The notes: a model not told the origin generated them from the letters alone. A DNA stretch of 64,000 bases from Armillaria gallica (GCA_037576215.1 JBANDB010000014.1:1054001-1118000); one strand, 5' to 3'; counted from the stretch's first letter, positions 10,419 through 22,545 are shown. Program-made: numbers and translations.

Positions 10419-11848
10419 ATGGAAGCCGCTTTGAAGGAACTCACCAAACTAGAAAAGCTGACTGGAGATTCCTCAGCCAAGGCGAAATCTGCTTCCATTT
10501 TCGACTCGTTGGACTCATTGCTGGATTCTCTCCGCGCTGCCAGACAACTTTGCGTAGAAGATGTCCTACCTCAGGATACTTGCGTGGATTTATCGCGTAC
10601 CGTGGAAGCAAGGAAAAAGGACATCGATGAACGACAGAAGGAGATTTATTCCTCGATGTCTCGGCTTGGGAAAGCCCTGGAAAAGGTACGCGTGGTCGGT
10701 CTCATTTGCCGAGAGAATGCTCAAATTTCCGAAGAAATTCACTGGTACACTACCGTCTTATCCGAATCTCTTCACATCTGAGCAGTCCGTGGCTGCACTG
10801 GAGCGAACCGTCGTCTTACACTTCCTACGCACTGGCCAGTTTGACACGGCCCAGACACTTCTAGAGGTGAGCTTGAGACTCATGCATCTTCTGCACTATA
10901 TTGAAAATAAAATGATAGGAGTCTAACACAGATATTCCGAGTGCCTTGCGTGAGCAATTCATCGACCTTCATAGGATTCTACAAGCCCTGAAGGATCAGG
11001 ACACGGGTCCGGCACTCCAGTATGGTTTCACGTTGTTCCTCACATCAATCCATGTGCTGATTGTATCCAAGATGGGCGAGAGAAAATCGGGATTTTCTGA
11101 AATCACGGGCATCACCTCTAGAGTTCTATCTACATCGGTCTCAATATGTTCGACTTCTGTTATCTTCACATCCCCCAGACCCACGTCCGGCGCTCGCATA
11201 CGCAAATTCTTCAATGCGAATGTTTTATGATCATCACGAAGATGAATTCAAGCGCCTGATGGCCTGCCTCGCGTTCATGCCGTTGTCCCGTCTAAAGACC
11301 TCTCCATATGCTGATTTGGCATCGCCATCGCTTCACTGGGACCTAGAGCCCCTCTTCGCTAAGGAATATTGCGCCAGTTTAGGAATGAGTAAACAGGTAC
11401 CGCTCAAAGTGGTAACGGAGATTGGTGGAGGTGGTGCCCTGGCGAAGATAGAAAAGGGAAAACGTGTGATGCGTGAGCGAAAGAGTGAATGGAGCCAAAC
11501 GGACGAGTTACCGGTATGTATATATCATACCTTTCTTGACCGCAGCATTTCTTTTAACTTTCAAATAGATTGAGATACCCGTTCCGTCAGAGAACAGATA
11601 CCATTCAATCTTCACATGTCCAGTCTCCAAGGAACAGTCCACTGAATCAAATCCGCCGATGATGATGTTATGTGGTCATGTTATAGCGGCAGACAGCCTC
11701 CACAAGCTGAGCAAACCCGGAGGGTGAGTGGGTCTTTGCCTTCCTTAACTTCGTTTCTCAAGTTTTCTGCTAAACGTATAGGCGAGTCAAATGTCCATAC
11801 TGCCCGACAGAGTCCCAAGCATCTGCGGCGCTACCCGTACACTTCTGA
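10419..11848 (+). CDS. RMD5: GID/CTLH E3 ligase subunit RMD5 (GID2)
   Basis: RMD5 is one of the two RING-like subunits of the GID/CTLH ubiquitin ligase, which in yeast degrades gluconeogenic enzymes when glucose returns. The N-terminus is a coiled coil ([20 protein letters not shown], then [20 protein letters not shown]). A LisH/CTLH region follows: [18 protein letters not shown], then [18 protein letters not shown], then [21 protein letters not shown]. The CRA part holds [15 protein letters not shown]. The C-terminal degenerate RING reads [33 protein letters not shown] and [11 protein letters not shown]. About five GT-AG introns are needed, and all joins keep frame. It is divergent from NSA1 across about 150 bp. 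Confidence 0.93.
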
Positions 11849-12129
11849 TTCTTTTTTCGCATCATGTATCGTGTATAACGCTGTAGTATTACCCGACCCC
11901 TCACTGTTACTTAATGGAGAAAATTAATGAGAAATCTTAACTTACTTGCGGATCTTGATCGGGCATAGCCGTCGGGGTTGCGGCCCTGACGGCGCGATTA
12001 CGGTCACGCTTATGTCACGCGTTTGCCCTAAACAAGGATGGCCCACGAGGGAAACTGTTGTTACATACTCGCTGTCCCTCGTTAGTGCCAGCGAAGGTGC
12101 CTGTTATCGTATGTCCTTACCTCGCTGCC

Positions 12130-15100
12130 ATGCCGGCCTTTCGACCTTCAAGATCCTCTCCTCCTTCCAAGGCTGTTGAACTCGCCCAGTCTATCACGGA
12201 ATCTCTCTCGTCGCGTTCCGCTCCCCCAGTACCAGAGCTCACAGGCCTATCTCAAGAGGATGTTGATCTGTTGGACGCCATCATCGACCGTGCAGGCGCA
12301 TCTGCTACGGCATTCCTCACTGTATTCAAGGCGTACAGTGATATCCTACAGGAGCGAGGGCTAGATCCTCACGAGGTCGTCTACTATGGCAAGCTCTTGA
12401 AACTGGGTACCCTTAAGGGGGGAAGTTGGGCCGACAAATGGGGAATGGTGAAGGATCAGCACGGCTATGGCCTGAAAAGCAAGCCTATGGCTGCTCACAC
12501 TGGCAGCAGTCAGCCTACCCGCCAGCGACCTCCGCCAGAACGTGCTATCATCCGTTCCAAGCCTCCTCCACGCGACGATGACTCATTTACGCTACATTCT
12601 CACGATACTGAATCCGAGCAAGATGAGACAGCAGAAGAAAGCGCGATAGATACCGTTTACCATCACCCAGTCCTGATTAGGGCTCGTGCTCGACGACAAC
12701 AGTCTCCACCCCCACCCCCATCCGACGTCACTGCCAACTCTCTCGGTCTCGACTTTGGAATGCCACCATCTACTTCTCCACCACCATCCCACGTAATGCC
12801 ACCACCTCGCCAACGCCGCCAGCGTCTCCTCAGCCTCTTCGGATCGTCAGAGTCCGATATGGCCGGCGATAACATGATTACGCCCCCTGCATACAACGCT
12901 ACTGGCAATGATCATTTGATACACCGGCAACATCATCAGAGCCCACTATCTCGAAACAGGCCCAAACCCCAATGTGCTACGCCGGTACCGTACCGCAAAC
13001 CAACCCTTCCACCCGTTAAGGCTAGTGTCATCAGTAAAGAAGATGACGTATGGAAGAAAATAGACATGTTACGTGACGAACAGGAAGCAGACGCTTTCCG
13101 CCAGCTTAGACTCATTGAACGATACTGGGAAGTCTGGAAACAAGGCTTCCAATGGATTATGGTAGGCTCATCACAGTCATCTTACTCTTTGCTCATATAC
13201 ACGCGCAGACTACCAATAATCAAATCCAAGACGCTCGCGACAATCTTGTTATGCGTCGTACTCTTCAAGTTTGGAGCAGTCGTTTAGATGCTTATCGGAG
13301 GACGTGCCAAACCGCCGATGCAATGGCGGATAAACACCAGATGAAGAAGGCTTTTTTCCGTTGGAGACGCAGTCTTGTTGGCAAACAAAATGAAAACTGG
13401 CGAAATTCGATGCGGTCAAAGATGAAGATTGTCCGTACTAAGCGAGAACAAAGGGTTAGGAAAGACGCCTGGGCTAAATGGCGTCAATCGTACCGGTCAC
13501 ATCTTTCCGATCAGCATTACAAGGAAAGATTGTCACTCCGCATCTTTAAACGTTGGAAAGCCAAATTGTCTGCAGTTGACGGTTTGGAGGATGTTGCCGA
13601 CGAGGTACAACACGCTAGAGCCGAGCATGCCGTTGAGCGATGCTGGACTCGCTGGCGACAGATGACACACTTGCGTGCGGCGGAAAGTGTAATTGCGCAA
13701 CAAGTCGGACAAAGAGTCAAAAGACAAGTCATGAAAACCTGGCGGAAACAAATGTGAGTTTAAATCATCTGCCAAGCACGTGTCTAACTCGACCATCTAT
13801 TCTCGGTAGGAATGACCTGTATTCAGCGGAGGAATACCGCAATCTCGTTGTGATAAAAAGTGCCATGCGACGATGGAAAGCCGCACAATTATCGATACAT
13901 GTATGTGTCTTAAGTATATCGCGTCTCATCTCATTTATGACTACTTCGATCTAGCACATGGAAAGCCGCGCGGATAAGCATCTTGCTAGGCAAGACGATG
14001 TTCTTCTTCGTGCTGTCACAAGGGTGTGGAAAGCTCGTGAAAGAGGGCATTTACTCGAGGGGGCAAGGGCAGCTCAACTGGTCAAAAGTACCTGGTCAGC
14101 ATGGAAACAACAGCTGCGGGAGCAACGGGCTCGAAACGGTCCGTCCGAAGCCTGGTCTTTCTATGGAAGCTAATATTCCTCCAGAGATCGCATCTACATT
14201 CTATGCGCAGTCAACACTCACGGCTCGCAAAACCTTCCAGACGTGGCGACAGGTTTTGTCGACTCATCAGAACTCGCATCTGTTCGCAGTTCAATATCAT
14301 TCGTCTCATCTTCGTTCCCGAATGCTTTTGATATGGCGTATGCGATGGCACAAGCAGCTCAAGATGATGAAAAAATCGCGTCTCACGGACAACTTCGTTG
14401 TTACGCGGCGCGCTTGGAATGCTATGAGAGCAAAATATCGCGACAAGCAAAGAGAACACCAGCTACAAGTGTTCAAAGTCCAAAAACTTCGAAAATTATT
14501 TATAGGTACGAGAGGTGGTGTTAGGAGCTGTGGGGATTCTGACGTGTTTTCTTCAGTTTGGGTTGAGCGTGCGAGACGCCATAAAGAGTGCACCCTCTTT
14601 CAGACTAGGATCCAACACGTTCGTTTTCATCTTGATTGCGTTATTACCGGCTTATCTTTTTGCAGAGAATCCTTCGATCGGCGTTAACGCAATGGACCAA
14701 CCGTGTCATCGATGTCAAGCTACAGGAACTTGAGGTGACTCAGCGACATGAAGTCGGCATCCTCCAGTGAGCACCCTTTTTCTCTTTGCGAGCACGTCGG
14801 TCTGACAGCACGGAAAGGGCTGCATTTAGTAAGTGGAAGCGAATATGTATCCGTCACGTCGAGGACCTCAGTCTCATGGAAAGCTATCGAGACGTAAAAA
14901 GAGAAGGTGGTCTTCATTTCATCCACTTCTAGTTAACTCTGGCGCTGATATCGGTGCAGATAATGTTCGGCGCATTTTCCATCAATGGCTTGCTGCAGCC
15001 CGGGCAGCTCGCCACAGAAGGCTTCTTTTACAGCGGCGAGAAGATGAAGTTAAACTCGCCACCATGGAAATGGCATGGGATAAGTGGAGAGATAAATTCA

Positions 15101-16036
15101 AGGACGACCAACTTCGGCCAATTGTGCGCGTCGTTCTTACAAGTTCTGTTCATTTTTCTGATCAAAATGGACAGGAATATGAACTCCTCATTCGGAATCA
15201 ACAAAACGCACTACGTCACGTATTAGATGCATGGAAAGCCAAGACCAAGGTACGCGAAAAGATCTTTGTTGTCCTCAGTTTTCGGCTGATACAAAAAAAT
15301 AGTCATTGCCTGCCATTGGGTTCCATGCAAGTCATATCAAGGCGAAGTGTTGGAAAATCTGGACTAGTCAAATGCCTCGGGCAAAGCTTGCTAGAAAAGC
15401 TCGCGAGGTGGACAGGAAGAACACACTCAGTACGTGCGCTTTTATTCAACAATTTTACGTTGTATTAATCCTCTTATAGCAAGATTTCTTGATAATTGGG
15501 TTCAAGCGCATCGTACAAAGCTTGCCCGAAAAGCAGTTGCGTGAGTACCGGAAGTCAAGCATTGCAGAATTAGGTTTAATGTTGATCTGTACAGACGGGC
15601 ACGACAGCTTCGATTGCCAACGGCCAGCAGCACCCCACGTCGACCGACGGTGTCACGTCCTGAAGGAGCATCTTCACAACCATTTCGAAATGTGTTCCCG
15701 CGTCGAACGCCACTCGTAGATTCTGCAGTGGACCGGGAACCTAGCCCGTCAAGGCCAATTGCGGTGCGAAGGAGCCTACTTCCTTCCAAACCGCGATCAG
15801 AAACGAGTCCCGCACGTTCCATGATATCCAGTAGAACGCGCGAACCGAGCCCCGCTCGCTCAACTAAATCTGGGATAAGTATCCGAGGACGTAGTCCGGC
15901 TTTCCGGCCCGCACCATCTAACACTGTGAGTGGCGTTGGCAGTGAGGAACCTAGTCGACTGTGGCTTGAACTTCAAAATGTGCGGAGAAAGTCGAAGGGT
16001 TCCGTTCAGCAGTCTATTACCAGTCGATCTCCATGA
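12130..16036 (+). CDS. SFI1: Spindle pole body/centrosome protein SFI1, centrin-binding repeats
   Basis: SFI1 forms a long helix decorated by centrin and is needed to duplicate the microtubule organising centre. The first third is low-complexity (proline- and histidine-rich, PPPPPSDVT, PPSTSPPPSHVMPPP) after a short conserved segment, LTGLSQEDVDLLDAIIDRAG. From about 13080 to 15540 many Sfi1 repeats follow, each ending in a W-K/R pattern: RTLQVWSSRL, KKAFFRWRRSL, KDAWAKWRQSY, LRIFKRWKAKL, ERCWTRWRQM, KTWRKQM, RAVTRVWKARE, KSTWSAWKQQL, KTFQTWRQVL and IFHQWLAAAR. The tail is Ser/Arg/Pro-rich. About ten short introns are needed; that at about 14140-14185 keeps the repeat frame. The exact N-terminus could be slightly upstream. 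Confidence 0.9.
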
Positions 16037-16189
16037 GCGGTATTTATTTGACGTATTTATTTTTATGTATGCGCTATGTATATGCATTTTGCATCATGTT
16101 TTGTTATCGCATGCATCATGGAATTGCCTTGGGAATGAAATATTGATCAGGCATAAGCATTTCCATCAAGTTGACTGCGCGTACTTCAT

Positions 16190-16471
16190 TTAAGTGTTGC
16201 GATAATACTGCCAACCGACCCAATTGGCAATCACAAAGTAGGCGCTTGTCGGCACTAGGAAGACAACAAAGTACTTGTAATGTGTGTCGAGAGCCAGAAC
16301 GTCGATTACCTGAAAAAAAGATTAGACACGTAACTTTGAGCTCTGCTGATGTATTACATGAATACCCGTCAGAGGAAGGAATGCGCTGACGAGCACAGCA
16401 TAAGATGCGATGAGAAAGAAGGCGGTGGAAAAAAAAATTATCAAGTGTCCGGTGCTCAGCGCATTTAGCAT
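16190..16471 (-). CDS. Putative PIG-Y-like GPI-GlcNAc transferase subunit (two-TM small protein)
   Basis: This is a very small two-exon gene. Exon 1 starts MLNALSTGHLIIFFSTAFFL and forms a first membrane helix ending LVSAFLPLTGIH. A 48-nt intron (GTAATA...TTTTTTTCAG) follows. Exon 2 reads VIDVLALDTHYKYFVVFLVP and then TSAYFVIANWVGWQYYRNT, a second helix. Size (about 75 residues), two helices and an Arg/Asn-ended tail resemble PIG-Y, which supports the enzyme making GlcNAc-PI in GPI-anchor synthesis at the ER. The join keeps phase 0. DPM2-type subunits are another possibility. Nothing catalytic is visible. It lies tail-to-tail with SFI1. Confidence 0.5.
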
Positions 16472-16655
16472 CGAAAAAGACGGATGTCATGAACGAGACA
16501 GTCGACAAGGGCGATCAGACGATCAGTGATCAGTGACGAACGCGTGACGCGTTACCAATGACACCAATGAAGCTCTCCAACTGGCCTTTACTACCAACAT
16601 CCAGTTTCAGCGCTGTCAGACCGTCCTTACTTTTCTCCACTGCCTGCCTCTCGCA

Positions 16656-17195
16656 ATGAGCTCCCGTTTTGATTCTCGAGACGATCTGCCCACGTCGGTA
16701 CCCCTCTCGTTGCTCATCATGTAGAGCATCTCAGGCTGACATTATTATGCTTTCAGTAGTCGAGAGATGGCAGCCACAACGACCTATCAGACATCATTCA
16801 CCGCGCCAGCAAAGGATGCAGCATCAATTCACTTGGGCACAGATACCGAAAATGAGGCCGTCACTGCCTCCCCTCTCCTTCCTGAAATCCCAACGTCATC
16901 GAACCTGGACTTTGACCTATCGAGCATCATCAGCGGGTCCAGCGAGTAAGTTCCTTTCCGTACCGTGCGGAGATGGGCCCGATGTTGATGATTGGTGCTA
17001 TACAGTCCTGACGTCGACCAGGAGAAGGTGAAGAAGCGTGCATCGAACGTGCAGAAGCTGGCAGAGGAGAACGAGAAGCTGAAGGCAGAACTGAAGGCGA
17101 TGACTGACCGACTGGAGGCAGCAGAGAGGAAACGAGCGCAGCTGGCGCAGAAGAGGAACAAGCAGCAGCACATTCTTGAGCCGTCATCTACCTAA
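16656..17195 (+). CDS. Small coiled-coil protein of unknown function
   Basis: I do not recognise this protein. A short first exon (MSSRFDSRDDLPT) is joined to MAATTTYQTSFTAPAKDAAS through a donor GTCGGT and an acceptor TTTCAG, which keeps frame. After LDFDLSSIISGSSE a second intron leads to the C-terminal half, KVKKRASNVQKLAEENEKLK and AELKAMTDRLEAAERKRAQL, a clear charged coiled coil ending at TAA 17193-17195. A start at ATG 16767 is possible if the first exon is not used. It is about 140 residues, with no signal peptide or membrane segment. It could be a bZIP-like remnant, but no basic DNA-binding motif is present. Confidence 0.65.
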
Positions 17196-17403
17196 GGAGA
17201 AAAGAACTCATACTTGGTCGTTGTTTGTACGATAACATACAGAAATTAGCACGAAATCGTGTAAATGGATACCAACTGTTAGCAGTATTTAATTAATTTC
17301 TGCTATGATGTCATTCATGTGACTTGGGCACCCCATATTTCTGCCTCGCCTCGTTTCTGTCAAATTCTTCTTGTCACTCAACCACCACCATCTGTTTTTC
17401 GCA

Positions 17404-19204
17404 ATGCCTTCTTCTCCACTTCACTCTCCTACCACTCGTCGAGCCTCGGAGCGACGCGGCTCGGAGCGCAGAGGCTCCAACTATTCTGCTGGCTCTCGCC
17501 GCCCCTCCATCGATCCATTGAGGCTCATTCCCATGGACAAGTCCGTATTTTTTTCGCGTCTAATTATTTATTATTGCATCTTTTCACAAAACAACAGGGC
17601 GATCCATGTTGGGGGCTCCGATGACTTCAATGTTCTCTTCATTGGAGCCGGAAACATCATGTTCGGTAGGCTGCTGATGCTCGTGGCACGAAAAACTCTT
17701 TATCTGATTCTTATCTCGATGTAGGCTCTGACGAGGGTCCCTGGAACCACTCTTTCCGTTTTGAACAGTACGTCCCGACCCACCGTGCAGCCCTTATCAA
17801 CACGTTCCGTTTGACAGCAAACTTGGACCTCGCCTGAAGGTCGTAGCCCTTATTGATCCCGCCATCGAACGTGCGACTGCCGTTCTTCAGAAGAAATGTG
17901 ACTCCTTCGTCGTGTCTGCGTACCAGGATACCCGTGTCTTCAAGACTCTCGATGACTTTGTCAAGAACATGGCACCCAAGGACAGGCCCCGCGCCGTCAT
18001 TGTCGGAAGTCCCCCCATGTTCCGTGGGACCTTGAAACCTGGCCGCGATATCGAGATGCAGATACTCAAGTATTTCCCCGGCGTTGCTATGTTCATTGAG
18101 AAACCCATCGCGACAGGCCCTGAGGAGGAGATCCAAGATGCCTTTACCATCGCGAAGACTATCAGCGACAGCAGAACCATTTGTTCCGTTGGGTACGGGT
18201 GCTTTTGCAGATATTCGCAATCAAACTTACGCGGCCAATAGCTACATGTTGCGATACCTCAAGGCGGTACAGATGATGAAACAGATTATTGAGGAGAATA
18301 ATCTCACTGTCATGGCTACTATCGCTCGTTATGCCTGTGCATACGAGGCTATTGCCAAGCCAGATTGGTGGGACAAGTCTAAGAGGTGAGTTCGCATAAA
18401 CTCATGTCGTTTTTCCTTTGCATTAAAATATGTGGTCGGTTAGTGCAGGACCAATCGTGGAACAAGGGACTCATTTCTGTGATCTTTCGCGTTACTTTGG
18501 AGGCGAAGTCGACATATCTACCGTTTCTGCTCACTCTTTGGAATGGGACGAAAATGCAGGTCACCTGTCCGCGATGAAGGTGGATGAGAGTAAGATTGCT
18601 CCTGAAAATAGAATTCCTCGTGTCACCGCTGCTACATGGTGAGACTCCTTCGGGACATGAATGATGAGCCAACTGCTTACATGGTCATGTGTATCACAGG
18701 AAGTATGACAGTGGAGCCGTTGGCAGTTTCACTCACATCGCCGCGTTGCAGGGCAAGAACTACAGCTGTGAGCTGGAAGTGTATGCTGATGGATACTCTC
18801 TGAAGTAAGTATATACCTGTTGTTATTCTTGGGCACAAATAGCTGACAATGTTTTTATCCTAGGCTTGTTAACCCATATGTGCAACCTGTACTTTACGTA
18901 CGCAGGCCTGGAGACGACCACGAACAAACCATTAATTTCCCCGATGACGATCCCTTCTTCTCTGAGGTATCCAACTTGATTGACATTATCGAGGATATCG
19001 AGGAGGATCCAGATGCGGCACAGATATTGAGCTCATACGATGGTGAGTGTGGTGCGGTCAATCATGAGCTCGAGCGTTCTGATGCTTTACTTTTCAGATG
19101 CAGTCAGGACTTATGAATTGACCTGGGCTATTCGTCGTGCCAGTGAGAAGGCTCGAGCTGAAAAACTGAAGGCAAGCGCTGCAGCAGCTGCCGCCGCCAA
19201 GTAA
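17404..19204 (+). CDS. Gfo/Idh/MocA family NAD(P)-dependent oxidoreductase
   Basis: A Rossmann-fold dehydrogenase of the glucose-fructose oxidoreductase / inositol dehydrogenase group; members act on sugars or sugar derivatives in the cytosol. After a Ser/Arg-rich leader (ASERRGSERRGSNYSAGSRR) comes the nucleotide-binding site FNVLFIGAGNIMFG. Then come LKVVALIDPAIERA, RAVIVGSPP, and the family motif FIEKPIATGP. The C-terminal domain includes IVEQGTHFCDLSRYFGGEVD and TATWKYDSGAVGSF, and the tail is alanine-rich (KASAAAAAAAK). Seven or so GT-AG introns fit. The substrate is not predictable. The Arg/Ser-rich leader could be regulatory. Confidence 0.9.
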
Positions 19205-19301
19205 ACAAAGGAGCTTACAATAGTAACTTGTAGACAAGTTCCGTAAGACGTTAGAAACTCATAGGTATTCCGTTGTACAATATCGTGTTTTAGTAGACCC
19301 A

Positions 19302-20157
19302 TCACGGGGTATGGACATCATCGGTTTCTGGTTTCGGTTTCTTATCCTGGTGTTCATCGCCGTCGTTTTTATGCTGCCTTGCCTCAAATTTGCGTTTCCT
19401 CTCTAGTTTAGCTTTCTCTTGGGCCGCCTGCTTGTCCCATTCTTCTTGGAGATGTGCTTTCAGAGTAGGCATGTTCTTCATCTCACTTCCACAGCGCCAA
19501 CACTGTAGAGGTTCTTTCAAAAGAGCTTCGTATTTTTTAGGATCCAATTTGGCCATCTAGGTGCGTTTAGTAAACTGAAACGATTTGTATGAACAGTGCA
19601 CGCACTGAAGAGAAATAAGATGGTTCAGCGTCAAACCAAGAGAGGACCTCGTCAATATCTAAGAAAAAGCCAAGTTTGGGATGAAATGAGTTGTAGTGTT
19701 TCTTATTCTTCATCTTTGGCGAGCAGAGGTCTGCGGAGAGGACGTGGAGATGGAGATGCCTGTGCGCGCCCGAGTTCAACAAGAATCAAAGGAGACCTGG
19801 GTTCAAGCACTCACTCCATCGAGGCGCAGCATGAAAGCCAGTCCATATCCCCCATTTGAAACCGTACCGCTTGACCATCTCGTCCTCGATATCCTTTCGC
19901 AGCGCCGCCGCAGCCTCGCTCAGACTCTCCACGACCTCTTTGGCACGCGTCTTGTTGCGTTTGAGGAGTGATTTCAGGCTAGAGAGGTCCAGTGGCGAAT
20001 CGGTCTGGACGCGTGGGAGGATGAGGAAGTGGAAGATGGATTTTGGAAAGGCGTCGTAGATGGTGAGCGTCGTGTCGGTATGGCTAAATAGAACAGAAGG
20101 TGGGAGACTGCTTGGTAGTTTCGTTGCATAGCTGCGTAGGATGGTCAGGTTGGCCAT
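19302..20157 (-). CDS. HNT3: Aprataxin-like DNA 5'-adenylate hydrolase (HIT + C2HE zinc finger), with a frame break
   Basis: Aprataxin removes AMP left on DNA 5' ends by failed ligation, in the nucleus. The protein starts MANLTILRSYATKLPSSLPP at 20157, then SVLFSHTDTTLTIYDAFPKS and FHFLILPRV of the HIT domain. After an intron comes the catalytic triad block HLHLHVLSADLCSPKMKNKK, then HYNSFHPKLGFFLD. The last exon has the DNA-binding finger LQCWRCGSEMKNMPTLKAHL with Cys-Cys-His-Glu ligands, and a basic tail. Upstream of the triad exon the frame is off by one at 19823-19824 (CC on the coding strand): a third C would give the usual GFHAAPSME join. Error or true mutation cannot be told apart here. 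Confidence 0.88.
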
Positions 20158-20254
20158 CGTGGTCGAAAGTTAAACTTGTTCAAGCGTCACGAGCTCTGTT
20201 GTCTTTGAAATTCTACAAGTTCCAAGGACAGTATATTACAACTTCTACACTAAC

Positions 20255-20924
20255 TCAGAGTCCAAGTATCGACTTTATGTATTCACCATCGTCACATTCG
20301 TCTCCTGGGCATTTATGTTCGGAAGCCACATGAAAATCGATAACCTTGACCTCTCCAGACGGCGTCAGCAGGATATTTCTTGGCTCCACGTCTCTGTGAG
20401 ATATTCCTACATCATGAAGGCGACAAAATGCATCATAAATCTTCGTCCTAGAACTCATTGGTCTTTTACTACAACCACAGAGAAAAGATCGCGTACTTTA
20501 GACTTAGACTGATGTCATCGAATTTATCCATTTCGACACCAGCATCTTCCATCACCAGGATTGTCATACCATCGCAGTCCTTGAAGAGACCATAATGGCG
20601 CACAGTCGGCAGGTCCAGCTCCAAGCCAGTGAGTTGCTCGTATAGCATAGCTTCTCGGGATAGCAACAGAGCGTCTTCCTTACTAGTCACAGTTTTCGCT
20701 ATAATGGCAGTACGGGTCTGCTCTGTATCGCCTTCAAAGATGAGGCCCCCTCCCCAGACAGTACCCAGTGCTCCACACGCGACATATTCAGACAAGATCA
20801 CAGCACCGTTGGTAATCGGCGAAGCCAATGCTGGTCCAGAATCGTGACAAGCTGTCGTAGGTGCAGTAGTCGGCATTCCTGACAGAGACCAGAGTGGATA
20901 ATCTTCATCTGTGGCGGTAGCCAT
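20255..20924 (-). CDS. Short protein kinase-like protein
   Basis: A small kinase-fold protein of about 200 residues in two exons. Exon 1 carries a glycine loop (VACGALGTVWGGG), a candidate lysine (AIIAKTV) and helix C (LLLSREAMLYEQLT), then a hinge, TILVMEDAGVEMD. A 49-nt intron follows. Exon 2 carries the catalytic loop HDVGISHRDVEPRNILLTP and VKVIDFHVAS. HRD and Asn are intact; the metal motif reads DFH rather than DFG, as in several fungus-specific divergent kinases. The C-lobe is very short after it. Function and substrate are unknown. It may be read together with the upstream unknown gene, whose probable last exon overlaps it. Confidence 0.75.
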
Positions 20925-21009
20925 GTCTGAGTAAGGACTCTAGTAAACGCAGTCATGCCAGATGAAAGTAGGTTCAGGTGAGGTGCATTGAAAGCGAGAT
21001 GTAAATGGT

Positions 21010-22545
21010 CTAGGTGGATTTTCTAAACGTGATCGCATGTTTAACGAGACTCGAAAGGTGAAAGTAGGAAGGACATACGCGAGTAGTAGTTGTAGCACCT
21101 GTCTCAACCTGATGCAACACCCTCGTTGTCTTTGAATATTTTTCTTCAAATCTCCTTTTCCTGCTCTGTTGGAGAGAGAGTTCAACAGGTCGTCGGTACT
21201 CCTGGCGAGATTTCGCATCTTTGTAACCGTGTATGCATGCACCGACGAGAGACGGGACCGCTATATGACTAGGCATAGGCGTGCACAGGACGGCGGTTTG
21301 GGTCTTCCTGGAGCGTAAGAAATACTGGAATACCGCCATATTGCTCAAGACGCCTGCGGTCGTGTCCTCGCGTACACCTTGCGACCAAGCCTTTTAAAAC
21401 AGTCAGATTTGTTATATATAACCTCGAAGACTTCACTCACCTGGACTATGCCACACCATGCGCTTTCTAGCCATTCTAGAACCTCAGCCTTCTCCTCTGG
21501 ACTACCAGAATCTTTGCAGCTGTTATCGTAAGCTTGACCTACGGCGCGACGCAGCGGCGCAAGCTCAGGTCTACGGGAGTCCTTCCTCTTGATGTCGCCC
21601 ATTGCAGAGCCACACTCTTCAATCCAGCTGCGCCAAAGACCGATGAGCTCGTCAATAGCTTCGAGTCCCGGGCTTCCGGGGTCCTGCGAGGCGTCCGGAG
21701 CATCTTGCGGCGCAGGCAACATCTCGCCTTGAAGTAGCCTCCAAGCTTCGTGGCAGTCCTTGAACTCAGTGCAACCCTGGCACCCAGCCTCCGGCCAGGG
21801 AAAGCACAGCTGCGGGTCCTCCACTTGCGCACGAACAATGAGGAGGTATATCAGGAAACCGCGCGCGTCAAACCTGCCGTAGTCCTGGAACGCAAAAGAC
21901 ACAAAGCTTCCAATCTACACCGACGGTGGGTTAGCAAGTCAACTCCACAAAGGCCCGGGATTTACACACATCGATATCCGAGTGAGTTGAACGAGCCCTG
22001 TCCTGCATGTATGCGCCCGATCTCTCGAGCACGAAAGTAGGATCAACCCTCAACTTGACGTCCTGGGGCTGCTTCGTCCGTATGGAGAACTGGGTCTCTG
22101 CGACAGGAGTTACATACCGATGATCTCCACCGTGAACGAGAGCGTAGGCGAGATGGAGGGCGTCTGAGACGACGGGCCAGACGGTATCGTAAATCCGACT
22201 CCTAGACCCATGGAAGTCCCCGACATGCATGAGAAGCAAGCCCAGGAAGGAACCGATATCGCGACTCGACGCCCAGTGCTCAGACTTGAAGCAGAGCTTG
22301 TTGAACTCGTCCGTCCTGCCAGGGTCGACGGTGAGAGCGGTGAGCTGCAGAGACTTGGGAAGATGCTTGTCGTAGGGGTCGACAGTGCCGCTAGAATCAA
22401 GCTGGACATCGGGGTCGAGCGGTATTTTGAAGCATACGCTGATTGACTTGAAGTACTCAAAGTAATTCGCAACATCGTCTTCTTTAAACCGGAGACGTTT
22501 ATTGGCGTCGTCGAGTTCTGGTGAGCGTCCACGTTTTGCAGTCAT
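21010..22545 (-). CDS. Hypothetical protein of unknown function
   Basis: I do not recognise this protein. It starts MTAKRGRSPELDDANKRLRF at 22545 with a basic, nuclear-signal-like leader, then a mostly helical body (LGLLLMHVGDFHG, YDTVWPVVSDALHLAYALVHG). A 57-nt intron leads to IGSFVSFAFQDYGRFDARGF, a Cys-containing stretch (CFPWPEAGCQGCTEFKDCHE), and a further exon, AWSQGVREDTTAGVLSNMAV. The stop used here is at 21010. A strong donor GTATGT (21078) and acceptor (21023) could instead carry translation on to a stop at 20798, inside the kinase gene. No signal peptide or membrane helices are evident. Confidence 0.7.

Noticed and set aside
14140..14190. Apparent frameshift in SFI1 after REQRARN.
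   Set aside because: A 46-nt GT-AG intron (GTCCGT...CTCCAG) joins the two frames exactly as E-I-A-S-T.
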